Below, one piece after another: positions 35,554 through 58,300 of a stretch of 64,000 nucleotides of DNA. Position 1 is the first letter of the stretch; every line of letters begins with the position of its first letter. The stretch lies in NCBI GenBank assembly GCA_964020085.1, contig OZ026599.1, positions 37,195,937 through 37,259,936 of the forward strand, read 5' to 3'. The notes below the pieces were generated by a model that had not been told where the DNA came from, searched no databases, and was given only the letters and a program-made list of their open reading frames with translations. Both the position numbers and the translations under genes were made by a program. This stretch comes from Micromussa lordhowensis (taxonomy: Eukaryota; Cnidaria; Anthozoa; Scleractinia; Lobophylliidae).

Positions 35554-38500
35554 ATGGGGTCCGTTACACAGTTTGCGTTTGGTGCAGGAGTTGGTGTTGC
35601 TCTTTTCATTGGCGCTAACACAGCTCGACGCTACTTTCTTCCGACAACCTCAAACGAGACAGAACGAAGGAATTCCCCAGACGATACTTCATCGAGACCT
35701 TCAGAGCAAGTGCACTCGATACAAAGCGCCGTCACACCAGTCCGCCATAGATCTGAAAGTTCTGAGGCCGAAGGAAGTCCTGTCGTTGGCAGCGGCGAGG
35801 ACGTTGATGTGAAAGAGGGTCAACATCTTCTCAACCTTCTCTTTAACATTGCCGAAGATCAAGCGAGAAAAGAAGGTTATATTCACCGCGGAATAACCTG
35901 TAACTCTTGCCAAGCGAGTCCGATTTGTGGAATTCGTTACAAATGTTCCAGTTGTGTAGACTATGATGTTTGCGAGCGTTGTGAAGCGAGAGATGATCAC
36001 AACAAAACTCATCTCTTCATCAAGATCAAAATTCCGATGCCTCCACTAACAAATCCCAGAGCTCCTTGTATTAAACCACTTTACCCAGGTGAGATAAATA
36101 TAAAAAAAATTAAGAGAGGTTCGTCGTATTTTGGAATAATTATGTAGATGTTGTGAAATGTTTTGAGTTTTGCTTATTGATTAGGTTAATTTCTGAAGAT
36201 TTTCTCTTTAAAACTATTCTTCCAGTTTTCTCTTCCTTGCATTTCCAGCCACAGAGGCAAAGCAGTGGTTAGTGTCATTGACGCCAAATTAAAGAGTCCT
36301 TTTTTTAGATCTTTTTTCTTTAGCCCTTAATAGCTTCCGGCAGATGTCAAAATGTAATTATCTTTCGAATGTGATTACAACATTAATGTGTTTAGCTGAC
36401 TAGCATTTTTTATGTGGAATCATAAAGTCATTGCAGTAGATTTTTTGTGTCCTAACCACAATAGCTTTCTAATGTATGTACAAATGAGAAAACCATGAAT
36501 GACTTCATTAATTAGCTTTGACATAATAATTTATCCTGTAGACAACCTCCAGAGGTAGTCCTCTTTTTCCATTCGAAATTAAACCACAGAAATTCCCTTA
36601 TTATTTGCAAAGTTTTCCACCAGTCATACATACATACATACTTTATTTAAGGTATCATAAACAAATAAATACAAGTAATACCCTAAAAAGGAAGTCTAAG
36701 AGGTTGACCCTATGTAAATAAACTTCCAAAATAAAAATCGAAAATATATGTTTCTAAGTAGACTCTAAGATGGATTAAAAAAACCTAAGAAATACACATG
36801 TGTGATTTAAGAGCTATTTTAAAACGTCTCAAATTTCCTACCTCGACAACATTGGCAGGCAGGCCATTCCATTCACGAATAATTTTAACAAAGAATAAAT
36901 ATTTATAACAATTACAGTTTGCCGATTTAACTTGTAGTTTGTAGTTATGATTGGACCTGGTACATTTTGAAGCGAACTCAAAAAAGTCACGAAAACAAAG
37001 ACTATTCAATCCAAATACAAGTTTATAGCATTCAATCAAAGAAAAATATAATCTTCTATCAGTCAACTGCGACCAACGCAACAGTTTACAACGATCTTCA
37101 TATGGCATCTCTCCCCTTCGCTGACCTAAGGCCAATCGAGAAGCTCTTCTCTGAACTTTCTGTAAGAGAACGATATTCTTAATCGAGTAAGGGCACCATG
37201 CAGGGGAAGCATACTCGAGGATTGGTCTCACGAGAGCCTTGTACAATGTGGAAAAGATTTCTTTGTTTACAGAACCGATTGTTCGCTTGATTAAACCGAG
37301 AACTTTATTGACCTTATTGACAACCTCAACAACGTGTAAAGTCCACGAGAGGTCCTGGGAGATTGTGATGCCGAGGTCTTTTACAGTACCCACTGAGCTT
37401 AAACGTTCTCCACACGGTACGAGGGAGTAATTTGGAACAGATTTATCACGATTATGTGTCACTCGCATAATTTCACATTTGTTCGCATTGAAGTTTAACT
37501 GCCAGACCTCAGAATAAGTCGGACTGAAGAATGACTGTGTCCCTAGCTATGTCGGAGATCTCTCTATAAACCTTGGTATCATCCGCGTACAGTTTAACTG
37601 TTGATGAAACTCCTGATGAAATATTATTTACGTATAAGATGAATAAAACAGGTCCTAGGATTGTTCCTTGGGGTACACCTGATAAAACTGGAGACCAGGA
37701 CGAGCAAGTACCACGTACAACGACGCGTTGCATCCGGCCAGTTAAAAAATTTTGAAACCACTGGAGAGCACTGCCGTCGATACCGTGACGCTCAAGTTTG
37801 AAAAGAAGACGCTTGTGCGGTATGCTGTCGAACGCCTTGGAAAAATCCAAAAAGGGAATGTCGGCTGGCTTTCTGTTGTTACGTGATTTCACCCAATCGT
37901 CGTAACAAGAAAGAATCTCCGAAAGCGTTGATCGACCCTCCATATAAGCAAACTGGTTCGGGTTAATGTTTTGCCAAAAATCCATCACTCGAAACTTAAC
38001 GATTTTCTCCGCAATCTTGCTCACTACTGATGTTAATGAGATCTGGCGATAATTATTCCTGTCAGTCTTACTGCCTTTTTTGAACAAAGGTGTGATGTTA
38101 GCGAGTTTCCAGAGATGTGGCAGTTTGCCTGTTGAAAATGATTTTTTAAAGAAAAAACACAAAGGTGATGACAAAACATTCGCACATTCCTTCAGAATGC
38201 GAGGTGGTAGGACTTGCAGTCTTGCAGTCTCTCATCATCTGAAAACAATAACATTAGAGAAAACTGAATTGTAACTGGTAAGCACTATCTTTTTGGTTGG
38301 TTGACTGATTTTGAGAATTAAGAAACATCTCTGCCATTATTCAATGATCATTTCAACTGGTTTATTCTCAGAAATGGTAAGCACTTGTGTACTCCAAAAG
38401 AATTCATATAGGGTGACATGAGGGGGGTCAAACTGAGATGTCTTCCCTGGGACAGATGTAGATACTTGTTAGGACAGCACAATTATTCTAGCATTAACAT

Positions 38501-39338
38501 CTTTCTGATTTGCACTGTTATGTAGCTGCCTCTATTAAACTGCACTGTACTGTCTTATTGTCTTTCAGGCATCAAAGATCACCCATGTAACATGTCATGG
38601 GATGAAATTCAAATTCTCAGAGAACAAAGCCACTTTGACCAAGCGGAGATAGAAGCACTTATTGAACAATTCAAAACTCTTGCTACGAAGAAGGCAGGAA
38701 TTACACAGGAGGTGTTTGACAAATGTTTGGGCCCTCTAGGACAGCACAAGAACTTGCTAATGGACAAGATGTTTAAATTTTATGATCAAAATGATGATGG
38801 CATAATTGACATTGATGAGTTTGTTATAGGTCTATCCATTCTTGTCAAAGGTAGTGAGAAAGAGAAGATCCCTTATGCTTTTGTTGGCTGTGATATAGAG
38901 AAAAAAGGCTACATTTCTAAAGACAATCTAAGAAGCATGTTTAAAGCGTACTTTGAAGTCAGCTTGGAGCTAGTCCGTGATGTTGTGAGATCATGCGAAG
39001 AGGAAATGATGGCTTCGTTTGATGACTCAGCTGACAAACCAGTGTCGGCAGTATTTAATGCACCAATTCCAAATGATACAGGTCCTTCCACGTCAAGCGG
39101 CAAACCAGCAATGCTGCTGAACAACCCTGGTAGCAGCACTAGTGCTAAAGGAGTTGATGGCAGATGGCCAATCATGGAAGCTATGTCACAGGACGCAATT
39201 GATGAGATGGTGAACAATGTGTTTCAGTGTGCTGACACTGATAAGGATGGCAAGATTTCTTTTGAAGAATTTGAAGCTTGGGCAGCAAATGACAACACAA
39301 TCCTTGCCTGGTTTGAGGCTCTGGGTACAATCTTTTGA
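35554..39338 (+). CDS. ZZ-type zinc finger and EF-hand calcium-binding protein
   Basis: Two exons, 35554-36088 and 38569-39338 (GT-AG, phase 1 junction inside a Gly codon), encode 434 residues. Residues about 5-22 (TQFAFGAGVGVALFIGA) are hydrophobic and followed by RR, suggesting an N-terminal membrane anchor. A Ser-rich stretch follows, then a ZZ zinc finger at about 112-160 (CNSC, CSSC, CERC, then H-x3-H). Exon 2 encodes a calcineurin-B/NCS-like EF-hand module: a canonical loop DQNDDGIIDIDE (about 251-262), a degenerate loop DIEKKGYISKDN (about 287-298), and a canonical loop DTDKDGKISFEE (about 401-412) separated by a Ser/Gly-rich insertion. I know no named orthologue. The ATG at 35554 is chosen because it opens the frame and precedes the hydrophobic segment. 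The role is not known; a calcium-responsive membrane adaptor is a reasonable inference. Confidence 0.9.
36624..38220 (-). mobile_element. 5'-truncated, frameshifted LINE (non-LTR retrotransposon)
   Basis: On the minus strand a reverse transcriptase runs from LPPRILKECANVL (about 38215) through LWKLANITPLFKKGSK, DFSKAFDSIPHKRLL, GVPQGTILGPVLFILYVN and the catalytic YADD, then after a one-base frameshift near 37515 continues with FNANKCEIMRVTH, DLGITISQDLSW and LVRPILEYASPAWCPY to a stop near 36785. Upstream endonuclease sequence is missing (5' truncation). The 3' end is an AAATAAAGTATGTATGTATG-type tail at 36624-36650. This looks like the CR1/Jockey group, but the clade is not resolved. It lies antisense in the ZZ/EF-hand intron and is inactive. 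Confidence 0.88.
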
Positions 39339-39725
39339 CTCAAAGTTCACAGTTTTATACAAATGCTGTATTTAATAATATATATTTTATTTATGTCAAC
39401 ATTTCCCTCCAGTTAGCTCAAAATCAAAATCTTAGACTCACTGAGACATCAAGAACCTTTCATGTGGTTGGAATTGTCGTTTTTCTTAAAACTGAAGGAG
39501 TAGGCAGAAAAAAGTTAGCAATAACATAGTTTTTAAAGTATTTTTAAAAGAATGAGTGAAAGTTACATTTGTACATGTAAGTAAAATGTTTGGTGCATGC
39601 CTTAGAAGCAGAAGTTCGTGGGAAAGCGAGAGTAGCAGGATGAATTTTCAAGAAATGGAGATTTAAAAATCTGTTTTAGCTTCTGTCAAGATTTCCGATA
39701 GTTTTACTTACCAAAGGTACATCTA

Positions 39726-39731
39726 AATAAA
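39726..39731 (+). terminator. Poly(A) signal of the ZZ/EF-hand gene
   Basis: AATAAA within CTAAATAAAGTTTCAGG, about 390 bases after the stop codon; the first clear signal downstream, giving a short 3' UTR. Confidence 0.5.
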
Positions 39732-39739
39732 GTTTCAGG

Positions 39740-41294
39740 TACAGAAGCTTCTGTGCAACCTAGCTTGAACATGGATTGATTTATTATTATATAAAAATTG
39801 TGATGGTTTACCTGGAAACAAATAATTGATCAGTTGATTACAGGAAGTACTGGGCGTAATGAACAATTTCGAAAAACAAACTAGGTAAAATGTGAAGAAT
39901 AATTGGGAAGATCTTTATCTCTTGATGAAATTATAACAGTTGCCATACGTACCCTTTAAAGCTATTTGTTTTCTTTGAAAGTGATTTATGTACCAGCAGC
40001 TTCAGGGCCCAAAAACCAACGTTTGGCAAACAACACAACAAGGACTTTACAGTTATACATGTTTGGATGGTGAATGCCACCTAGGAAATAGTTATTGTGG
40101 GTCTTGGAAACTTTGATCTGATCTCAGAATCTTGGAATCTTCTGTGTTGAGTCTCATACATGTATTTGTTTCTTTCTCAGTGTCCTGTAGTCTCAAACTT
40201 TCAAAAAAGGGTCTTGGCATCTCTGCTGGATCTCAGATTTTACCATTCAGCACCCCTAGCTATGAACTGGTCTGTCAGTGGCCTTCATTTAAAAGGAAAT
40301 CCATCTGGGATGGATCTAGGGGGTTCGGTTGAGCCCCCTAAATTTAAAAAAAGGGAGACATTGAAATGCATGCTTCAGGTCATTCAATAAATTGTGTGTT
40401 CAACATGGACATCTTGCCTCCTATGCTCCCCGCATAACAGTAACACACTAACTTGACCTCTGAATGCCAGAAATCCCATTTCCGAGGATGTCAATTTTAA
40501 TTTTTTTTTCCAGGGGAGGATGCTCTCATAAACCCCTTCAGGGGACTGCCTTCAGCAGTCCACATCTTGACCTCACTTATCTAAAATCCAGTATCTGCCT
40601 TACATCGATTGTCATGTAACAATATTGATATGAACTGTTGTTAATCAATATAAAACTGCCACATAAGTGATATTTTTACCCAGATTTTTACTCCTGGATC
40701 TATGGAAGAGAACATTTTTACTCCTGGATCTATGGAAGAGAACATTAGTTAATCTAGACAAAAAAAATGTAAAAGTAGAAAAAATGCAATAATTTTAGTC
40801 TATGGCCAAGGGAACAAGCTTTGTTTGACAAAACCATTAGTTATCTATTTTGGTCTCAAAATACTTTTAGATTTTTATTGTGTCTAGCTTGACGTAGGTT
40901 ATTTCTATTTATACTATAAACATAAAACTTTAAACCAAGAATGTCAGAAATTTGACCATGATCAATGTTAATATTCTTTGAAGTGTTTATCTACGATTTG
41001 TCTTAAGTGAGTAATGAGAAATTGCACTTTGATCGTGGTGTGTATATCATGTTCCACTGGATTCACTTGGCGCTGAAAGCTGCTGGCATGGCTGCAGAAG
41101 TGGAATGCGCTCATAGCGTGATTTTCTGTTTCCAGCGAAGGCTTTCTGTTTTACTTCTCTGACACAAGGCATTTTATTCTGGTCATTGTAGGAATGTTTC
41201 GACGGTTTCGTGAATTCTTTGAGAATTTTCGGTACTTTAGTGTAATTCATATTTTACCCATCAAGTCGCGATCAAGCGAACTGCAATCAAGATC
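39740..41294. other. Intergenic region with repeats upstream of PARG
   Basis: No gene is recognised. Copy 2 of the dispersed repeat lies at 40305-40600 (GGTTGAGCCCCCTAAATT, CAGAAATCCCATTTCCGAGG, GGGGAGGATGCTCT), and a 31-base perfect tandem duplication (TTTTTACTCCTGGATCTATG units) at about 40684-40745. The PARG promoter and 5' UTR must lie in the last few hundred bases; no TATA box is evident. Confidence 0.55.
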
Positions 41295-51273
<9,979 letters not shown>

Positions 51274-51345
51274 TAAGATATCAAATAACAGCATCAGTAT
51301 TTAGTCTGAAAAACAACTTCTTATCAGTTAGTGAAGGAATTTTAT

Positions 51346-51483
51346 AGGAAAATTCATTACCTGACGAGGGAATTCCGCGTAAAATTGCACGCGAAAACCG
51401 ATATCGCACGAAGCGATGAGTGCGATATCGGTTTTCAAGTGCAATTTAACGCGGAATTCACGAGTCAGGCAATGAATTTTCCT
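51346..51483. mobile_element. Hairpin MITE just after PARG
   Basis: AGGAAAATTCATTACCTGAC at the left and its near complement at the right, with an inner pair GAAAACCGATATCGCA and TGCGATATCGGTTTTC. It begins 73 bases after the PARG stop and probably lies in its 3' UTR. Confidence 0.75.
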
Positions 51484-51484
51484 T

Positions 51485-51675
51485 GAATCGCATAATTGAA
51501 TAAAATTGTAGAAAAAGACAGACTTTTTTGCAGTTGTTGTGTTACAATTTGACGACAGTTGTTACAGAGATGCGAAACAATATCACTTAGCCTCGTTTTC
51601 AACTCGCAATTCCACGCTAAATACCCCGCTTCGTAAACCAATCAGAATGCAAGATTTTATTCAATTATGCGATTC
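51485..51675. mobile_element. Second inverted-repeat element after PARG
   Basis: GAATCGCATAATTGAATAAA at the left and its complement at the right, arms about 23 bases. The left arm supplies an AATAAA at 51499-51504, a possible PARG poly(A) signal. Confidence 0.65.
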
Positions 51676-52183
51676 TAACGTATAGTTATCAACTTCGACT
51701 GAAAGCAAGATGGAGACTCGAAGACAAATATAAAAGCAGCTACCTAGTGCTTTAATCCGACATTTGATACACCGTGGAATTTCTCCTTACCATATCAATA
51801 TAATGTCGACCAAACAGGTGATGAGAATAGAGAAGACTATCAACTAGGCAATTTCATCGTAATATACCTATAAATTCTTAGGATCATTGTTGAAACAAAT
51901 GGATATCTTGAACGATTAGTTTGTAAGCTGTAACCTCTTCCGGCGATCAGTTGGTTGGGACGTACTGCGAAAAACTGCGAACGAAAAAGAGAATATAGGA
52001 GAAGCGGGAACTCGCTTCTCGCACCAAACCTCTCTCTCCTTTTTCGCGCTGCTCCTTGTAGAGACTGGGGAAATATTCGCTACGTCCGCGACCAAGTCAA
52101 ACAGTTAGTAGTTGATTATCAGTTCGAGGTTAATAAAGGAAAGTTAAGTTTATTAGCTGCCGTTGCGAAATTTGAACGTTAAT

Positions 52184-52348
52184 AAGTGGTAGTTATTGGT
52201 CTGAGTGGAGTACAATTCAGAGTCGGAGTGAAAGAGCGAGAAATTTCATAATTGCCGAGGGGGCGGACAGCATGTCGAGAGATTGATCCTAAATTACAAG
52301 CATGTTTACTCCCGGAATTGAACTCCACTCAGTCCAGGTACTTCTAAT
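52184..52348. mobile_element. Inverted-repeat element with CTGAGTGGAGT ends
   Basis: TCTGAGTGGAGTACAATTC pairs with GAATTGAACTCCACTCAG, and the pairing extends outwards with mismatches to about 30 bases each side. Confidence 0.6.
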
Positions 52349-55300
52349 CGTATCTATAACGAAATTCCAGTTTACTGAGGAAGTTTTCGAAAAAAGTCAT
52401 TGCTGTATTTGTTCAGCTTTATAAACAGGAAAACACCACGGAAGAAACCCATTAAGTGCACGTAATTGACGCACAGATGGCGTAGATGTCCAATTTGAGC
52501 AAGTTAATTATTTGAATTGGACAGCTGTTACAAGTGGACAGTAAGATGATCACACTCTAATGACGTAACCAAAAAGACGCGCGGAGAACCAGTAAATGAG
52601 AATTTTGATATTTCTGTAGTTAGGATAAATTATCCACCGAAATGAATTTTTTGTTGGGAAGCTTTCCAAATTCTGCGGTGGTTAACCAATCAATGCAATA
52701 ATTTGAAAATGGAACGGATTATATGACAATCAGTGTTGACTAGTTTTATTTTGAGTAGACGAGTTAAGATAAACACGTCAGTGGTGGTTTGAGATTTGTT
52801 TACAAGGGAAGGACTTGGTTGAAAACTGAAGAGTTCCCGGATCCTCTTTGCTCATGCAGTAGGGCCCCCACAACTCAAGGTCCCTACTTTGGAACCGCCC
52901 CTGAAACAAGGATTGTGGGTTTTTGTGGCGTCGTTTGTGTTTTCTAGCTTATATTGTGTCTGTATATGTAAACTATATTAATGATTATACTTCTAACGTT
53001 AGCCTGTCGTTGTTATGTGTATTTTTAACTTCTTCTAATGAAGATTCTCTCTTTATGTAGACAGTTATAAAAGTATTAATCTTGCGAAGTTTTTTTATGA
53101 CTGCTTTTCAGTTTATACACTCATGGTAATTTTATACTTTTAAAATTTTTGTATTCTTAGCGGTGAATATGTTAGCGTTATTAAAAGCAATTATCTTTCT
53201 ACTTTATCCACGTTTATAACTAAAAGCCTTAAAAGCATTTATGTTGTTAGTTCTCGTCTTTGCGCCGGTTTCCATCAAGCCTGATTTGATCGAGTCTAAT
53301 GGCGTTGCTCGGTGGATTTCGAGAGAAAGTACGACCTCTTCTCAAAACATTATTTACCTCCAACCGTGCACGAAATACGAACAAACGAAGGCAATGAGAT
53401 ATCAAATTGCTTGTTTCCTATTGGCCGACTGCCGTATTGACGTCGGCGACTTTAATCGAAAGCACTATATCACTGCTATTAGATTTTACTGAAGTATTTC
53501 CTCGGTTAATTAGAAAAATCATTAATATTCCCTTGTCAGTTTGTACGAAAAAAATGCGTGTAATGAGTCATGTGGTATCAATCTCCCTCATCAACCTTTC
53601 ATGCAAAAAACTATTATTCCCTGTGAGTTCTTAATCGATATTTACGATGGGTGGTTTTATCGTAATAAATCTCTTATCAGAATTTCTTAAAAATCGATTG
53701 CGGAACTCTAAATTAAATCTTGGACATTTTCGGGCAAACTAGTTGGCCACGAGCAAACACGACCACAAAGCAGGGATTAGCTGTCTTTCGGAACTGTCGA
53801 GTTGCTCATTTTCCATGTCGTTTTAAGAACTTCATAGAAAACCGATTTTTAGTTTACGTGCAAAATCAAGTATTTATTTTAAATCGTTTCATTTCCTCGG
53901 TGAATAATGTAATATTCAAGCATTCACCTTTACAATTACGCATGTCCGTTTTAATTTTGCGACGTTCATTTTAACACCCATTAAGTCATACTATTGTAAT
54001 TATTTGATGCTTACCTGGTAAAATCTCCCACTCGTTTTCCTGTAATTTAAGACCATTTAACTCCCTTCTTTGTTATTCCACCGCAGTAGTTTGAAAAATG
54101 GCCATTCCCTAGGGCAGTTAGAAGTAAAAATTGCTCTGTTTTGTTTTCTCTTATGACCGCACTCATTACTAAAGCAAAAATTGCCTTTAACACAGGATCA
54201 CATAATATTCACTATATATCTTAATTGTTTTATCTTAAATGTTCGTTAATGTATTAAAAAGATCGGACAGTACGTGCTGTAAAAAATAAAAATCGTCATG
54301 TACAGCTTGTAAATGAGAAAAACAAACACAAAAAGAGTCGATGGCGCATAAATTTACCAACACAACGCAAACTATACCATGGTATATCTACATTTCCTCG
54401 CTACGGGAAATGCAGAGTTTCTTAGGCCATTCCAGTCTTATGCTGAAAGAAATTGAAAAAGAAAGCATTAAACAAAGAAAAATTGGATCGTGTGACCTTG
54501 AGAGAACCCTTTTAATTATACGATGAAACACACTAAACAGCTGTGAATAATGCAATTCCTCCCTGCCGTATCTCATTAAAAGTTCAAGTAATATTTTCCG
54601 AGCCAAACTGGTGAAATCACCTGTCGTGTGCGAACAAACAATGCTCCAATTGCGAGCAGTGATGTTTGCATACTAAACCACGAGTACAATTAATGCACTT
54701 GTTTGGTTTGGATGGGCGAGGCGAATAGTGCGATAAAAGCATTTAAATTGTGCCAAGAAGTCATTCACAGCAACTCCGAAACGCGTGTTATCAGTAAAAA
54801 CTCCGTATTCTCCGAGCAAACTTTTTCCAGGTAAGGAACGAATTTTGTTGTCGTGTTAATGAGTGAAGTTTACTCGGCGAATCCAGCGTAAAAGTTATAT
54901 CGTCATGTTTGTGAAATCGATCAGCTTCCCATTGTAGAGTTGATTTGAATGAATTTCAAACGGCTTGTGTTTATTCCAGTTAGTGGGTTGTATAATGATG
55001 ACTTCGAAGGCTCGAGCCGACAGCACTTTCTATTATTAATGGTCAATAACTTACGTCTTGTCAGTTTTTCCGGCATATTCAGAAGGCGAGTTTTGTTACT
55101 TGGCATCAGTTAAGCTGCGGCCTGAAAAGAACATGAGTTTCTGATAGCGCAGACCCGTAACTATATTCTCACGCACTATAACACTGGCCCAGCGCGTAAG
55201 ATATCGCCCCATATTCCACTTTTGAACGAAAAAATAAGCAGCATACTTATCGACCTTCAGCGCGGTTTATGTAGACTAAACTAAGAACATCAGTGTAGAT

Positions 55301-58300
55301 CTGTCTTATGTGTACCCCTGGTCGCTGCACGGGGTATGATTCGGAAGGTTAAAACAATATTCGCATGATATATTATGTGTAGGCTAAGTTCAAATTTTTT
55401 TGTAGTTTATTTTCTCTGGCCTTGTTACTTTCAGCTGTTGAAATTCCACAGTGCTTCGGTCGCGCTCAAAACTGAGCTAAATTTAGTGAGTCTCGCCACA
55501 AGGCAATATATGATTGTTTTTCTCACAGTTTGCCTCCGACTCTTAGAGAGGCTTAATTGAATTTCAATTACAAATCACATGCTCGTGCATGCCACTGAAA
55601 AACGCTTTTAGTGTTGCTCATCATGTTAAATTCCAGTATTGACGTGCTTTTCAAAGTAAGAACTATGCTTATCTAAAATGTTCAAAACACGTTAGTTTCT
55701 GTCCATGTAAGTTTCGTTTTGTTTACATTTCAATTTCGTATTTACTCCTCCTCGTTACCAAACTAATTACATGCTCTCAGTCAACCACAGTATGTAGAAA
55801 GCGATTTTATTTGTCCCTCGTCCAATTTTTTTTTCTGCTAAAAACGTTGATTGCTATTGTCAGTTTCGTTGTACAAACTGACATCCCGCCATTTAAAAAC
55901 GCGCTTGCCACTCTATTACTTGCGCTCTCAAAAATCTACCATGAATAAATTATGCGTAAGTGATTATTACACTGACAGGTGAATAAACACAAAAGATGAC
56001 ATTAAGAAGATGTTCTTTTTGTAAACAGAAAAGCTGGAAATTGGGGATTTTTGAGATATGGTGCTTTTGAAATCCACCACCAGATATCCACTGACTGCAG
56101 GGTAAATACGGGACGGACAATGCCATAGATATCAGTATAGTTTGGGTTGCCAGCAGGCCTTTTCTTAAATTATTAAGCATAAAAGAGAAAGAAAACGGAC
56201 GATGAATGTTTTTGTCGTGGAGCGAGTGATTGATTGTTAGCAGAAAAATGGCGATTAATTATAAATATTTAATGTGAGTCAATCTCGGTGTGTACAGCAA
56301 AGGCGCGTACGTAGGCCGGCGATAGTTGCATCCTGAATCATAACTGAGATCTCAGCATAGCAGTCAGATAGCCTTCTTATCATAATGATTCTATTTTAAA
56401 ATGGTTTGCTCGATAGAATCTATTCCATTATCCTTCATTTCTTTTCTGTCTAAAGCGCTTGTGATCTCCGATATTGCGAGATTTTAATAGAATTGAAAAG
56501 ATAGCCAAAATTTCCGAAATGGAAACTGTCACACAATGAATTATAATCCATTACAAATCTAACAAAAATACCTGTCAGAGGCATCAAAACAATAAAACAA
56601 CAAGTGAGACTTGCTTCAACACTTATCAAACCCCTCCTAAGCTTTCTGTTAACTCATTTATTCTCTCTTTTTCGAGCTTAAGGACCTTCTTTGTATGAAG
56701 AGAGAGAACTAGCAAAACTGACGATAAAAATTGTGTTTAACATTACTAACAGTTCACTGAAGTTGCCATGGATAAGAACATGAAGACAAATACACGTACA
56801 TAATGAATCAACAATGGTTGTAGGAGTTGTTTTGGTTGTCGGAGTCATTTACTAGTAGCACTCTGTTTTCAGTTCAAAATTAGACGAGACATGAAAGGAA
56901 CCTTTTCGGGCGCAAACAAAATACAACGACACTCGGACATTTAAAACAGACCGCACGCTTCAGTTAATTGTATTTAACGAAGCTAAAAGGAACGTCAATA
57001 GCAATTGAATACGAACTGTCAAAGCTGCCCATGCACAATTTACAGAAGAAAAACATCGATATTACTGTCAACGTTACTAGATATAGTATTGACAAATGTC
57101 AAATTAGAGCCATCCTTTTTCGGTGGCTATTCAGAAAGCCGAACCGACACCATGGAATAGAACGCCACATCCATCTTAAAATGCGGTGAGTCAGAACGCT
57201 TAGTATACTACTCTGTAGACTGAATATCTTTCGGGTTTGACAGGCTAAACAATTTAGCTTTATTTTTATTTTCAACGTAGTTCGAATATGTCCTGCCCCA
57301 AATCACATTTTAAGGCATTCTGCAAATATCTGGGGAAACCTAAAAAGAGTATTAAATTGTTCGATGAATCAATCTACCCGGATGGTGTTTGTCGTCTTGT
57401 AAATCAACACACCATGCTCCTGCTTGGTGCACTTGCTTTCGAGGACGCCATTTTTTAAAATCAAAACGAGAAGTCTTTTGCTTGAGGGTTGTCAAACAGA
57501 GCATCTCTGAGTCACGTACGGCAATTAAATTGTAGCTGATACCGGTCTCGGCACAGGACTAACAAACTCAGTTTCCTGACAAATATTTGCGCGGTGGTAC
57601 GTCACAGCTTGCCTGGAGTTTAATATTTTACAAGAGCATAATATTTTAGTGCCACTACAACAGGCTTGGGCAGTGCGCGTCGAAAAAATTAAAAATTTCA
57701 AATCTTGTAGCCCGGGGTGATATGTACCAGATGAGACACACGAGCAAAGAGCATAGATTTCCTGCCTTTCGCCTTCCTGTGATCAAGATTATCAAATAGA
57801 ATAGAATTCTTGTGAACTAGACAATTGTGTTTTAAGGCCACTGAGAAGGTCAAGGCAAGCTTTAGACTTTCCGTGTCTTTTGTTCAAATAAAAAATAAAA
57901 TTCATTAGCAAAATTATATTTAAAATGAAATTTGTACACCGTAATTTTAGCGTTCGTTTCCAATATGATCCTTTCAAAGTAGCTACTAGAATTACTTTTC
58001 TGTATTTAATTCAAACTATATAAGTGATTCCGCTGATGAATTTTGTCCGCCAAAAATGAGAAAGAACGATTATCGCCCGTTAGTCGAGTCCTTTGGTTCA
58101 GTTTGCAGGTGCTGCCCAATAGTCTAACATCAGCTTGTTACATAATTTATTTGTTGGCTTCACACTAGAAGCTAAGTTAGTTTCAAGAAAGCACCAAGCA
58201 AAAGCTAAACTTTTTTTTGCAGTAAAATCGTCATTTATATCACAAATGCGATTGTTCGGCAGCCGAAAATAGTGAGGCCAAGGGAAGAGAGTTTTTCCGG

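Noticed and set aside
36967..37755. Plus-strand open frames in the ZZ/EF-hand intron
   Set aside because: They are the antisense of the LINE reverse transcriptase.
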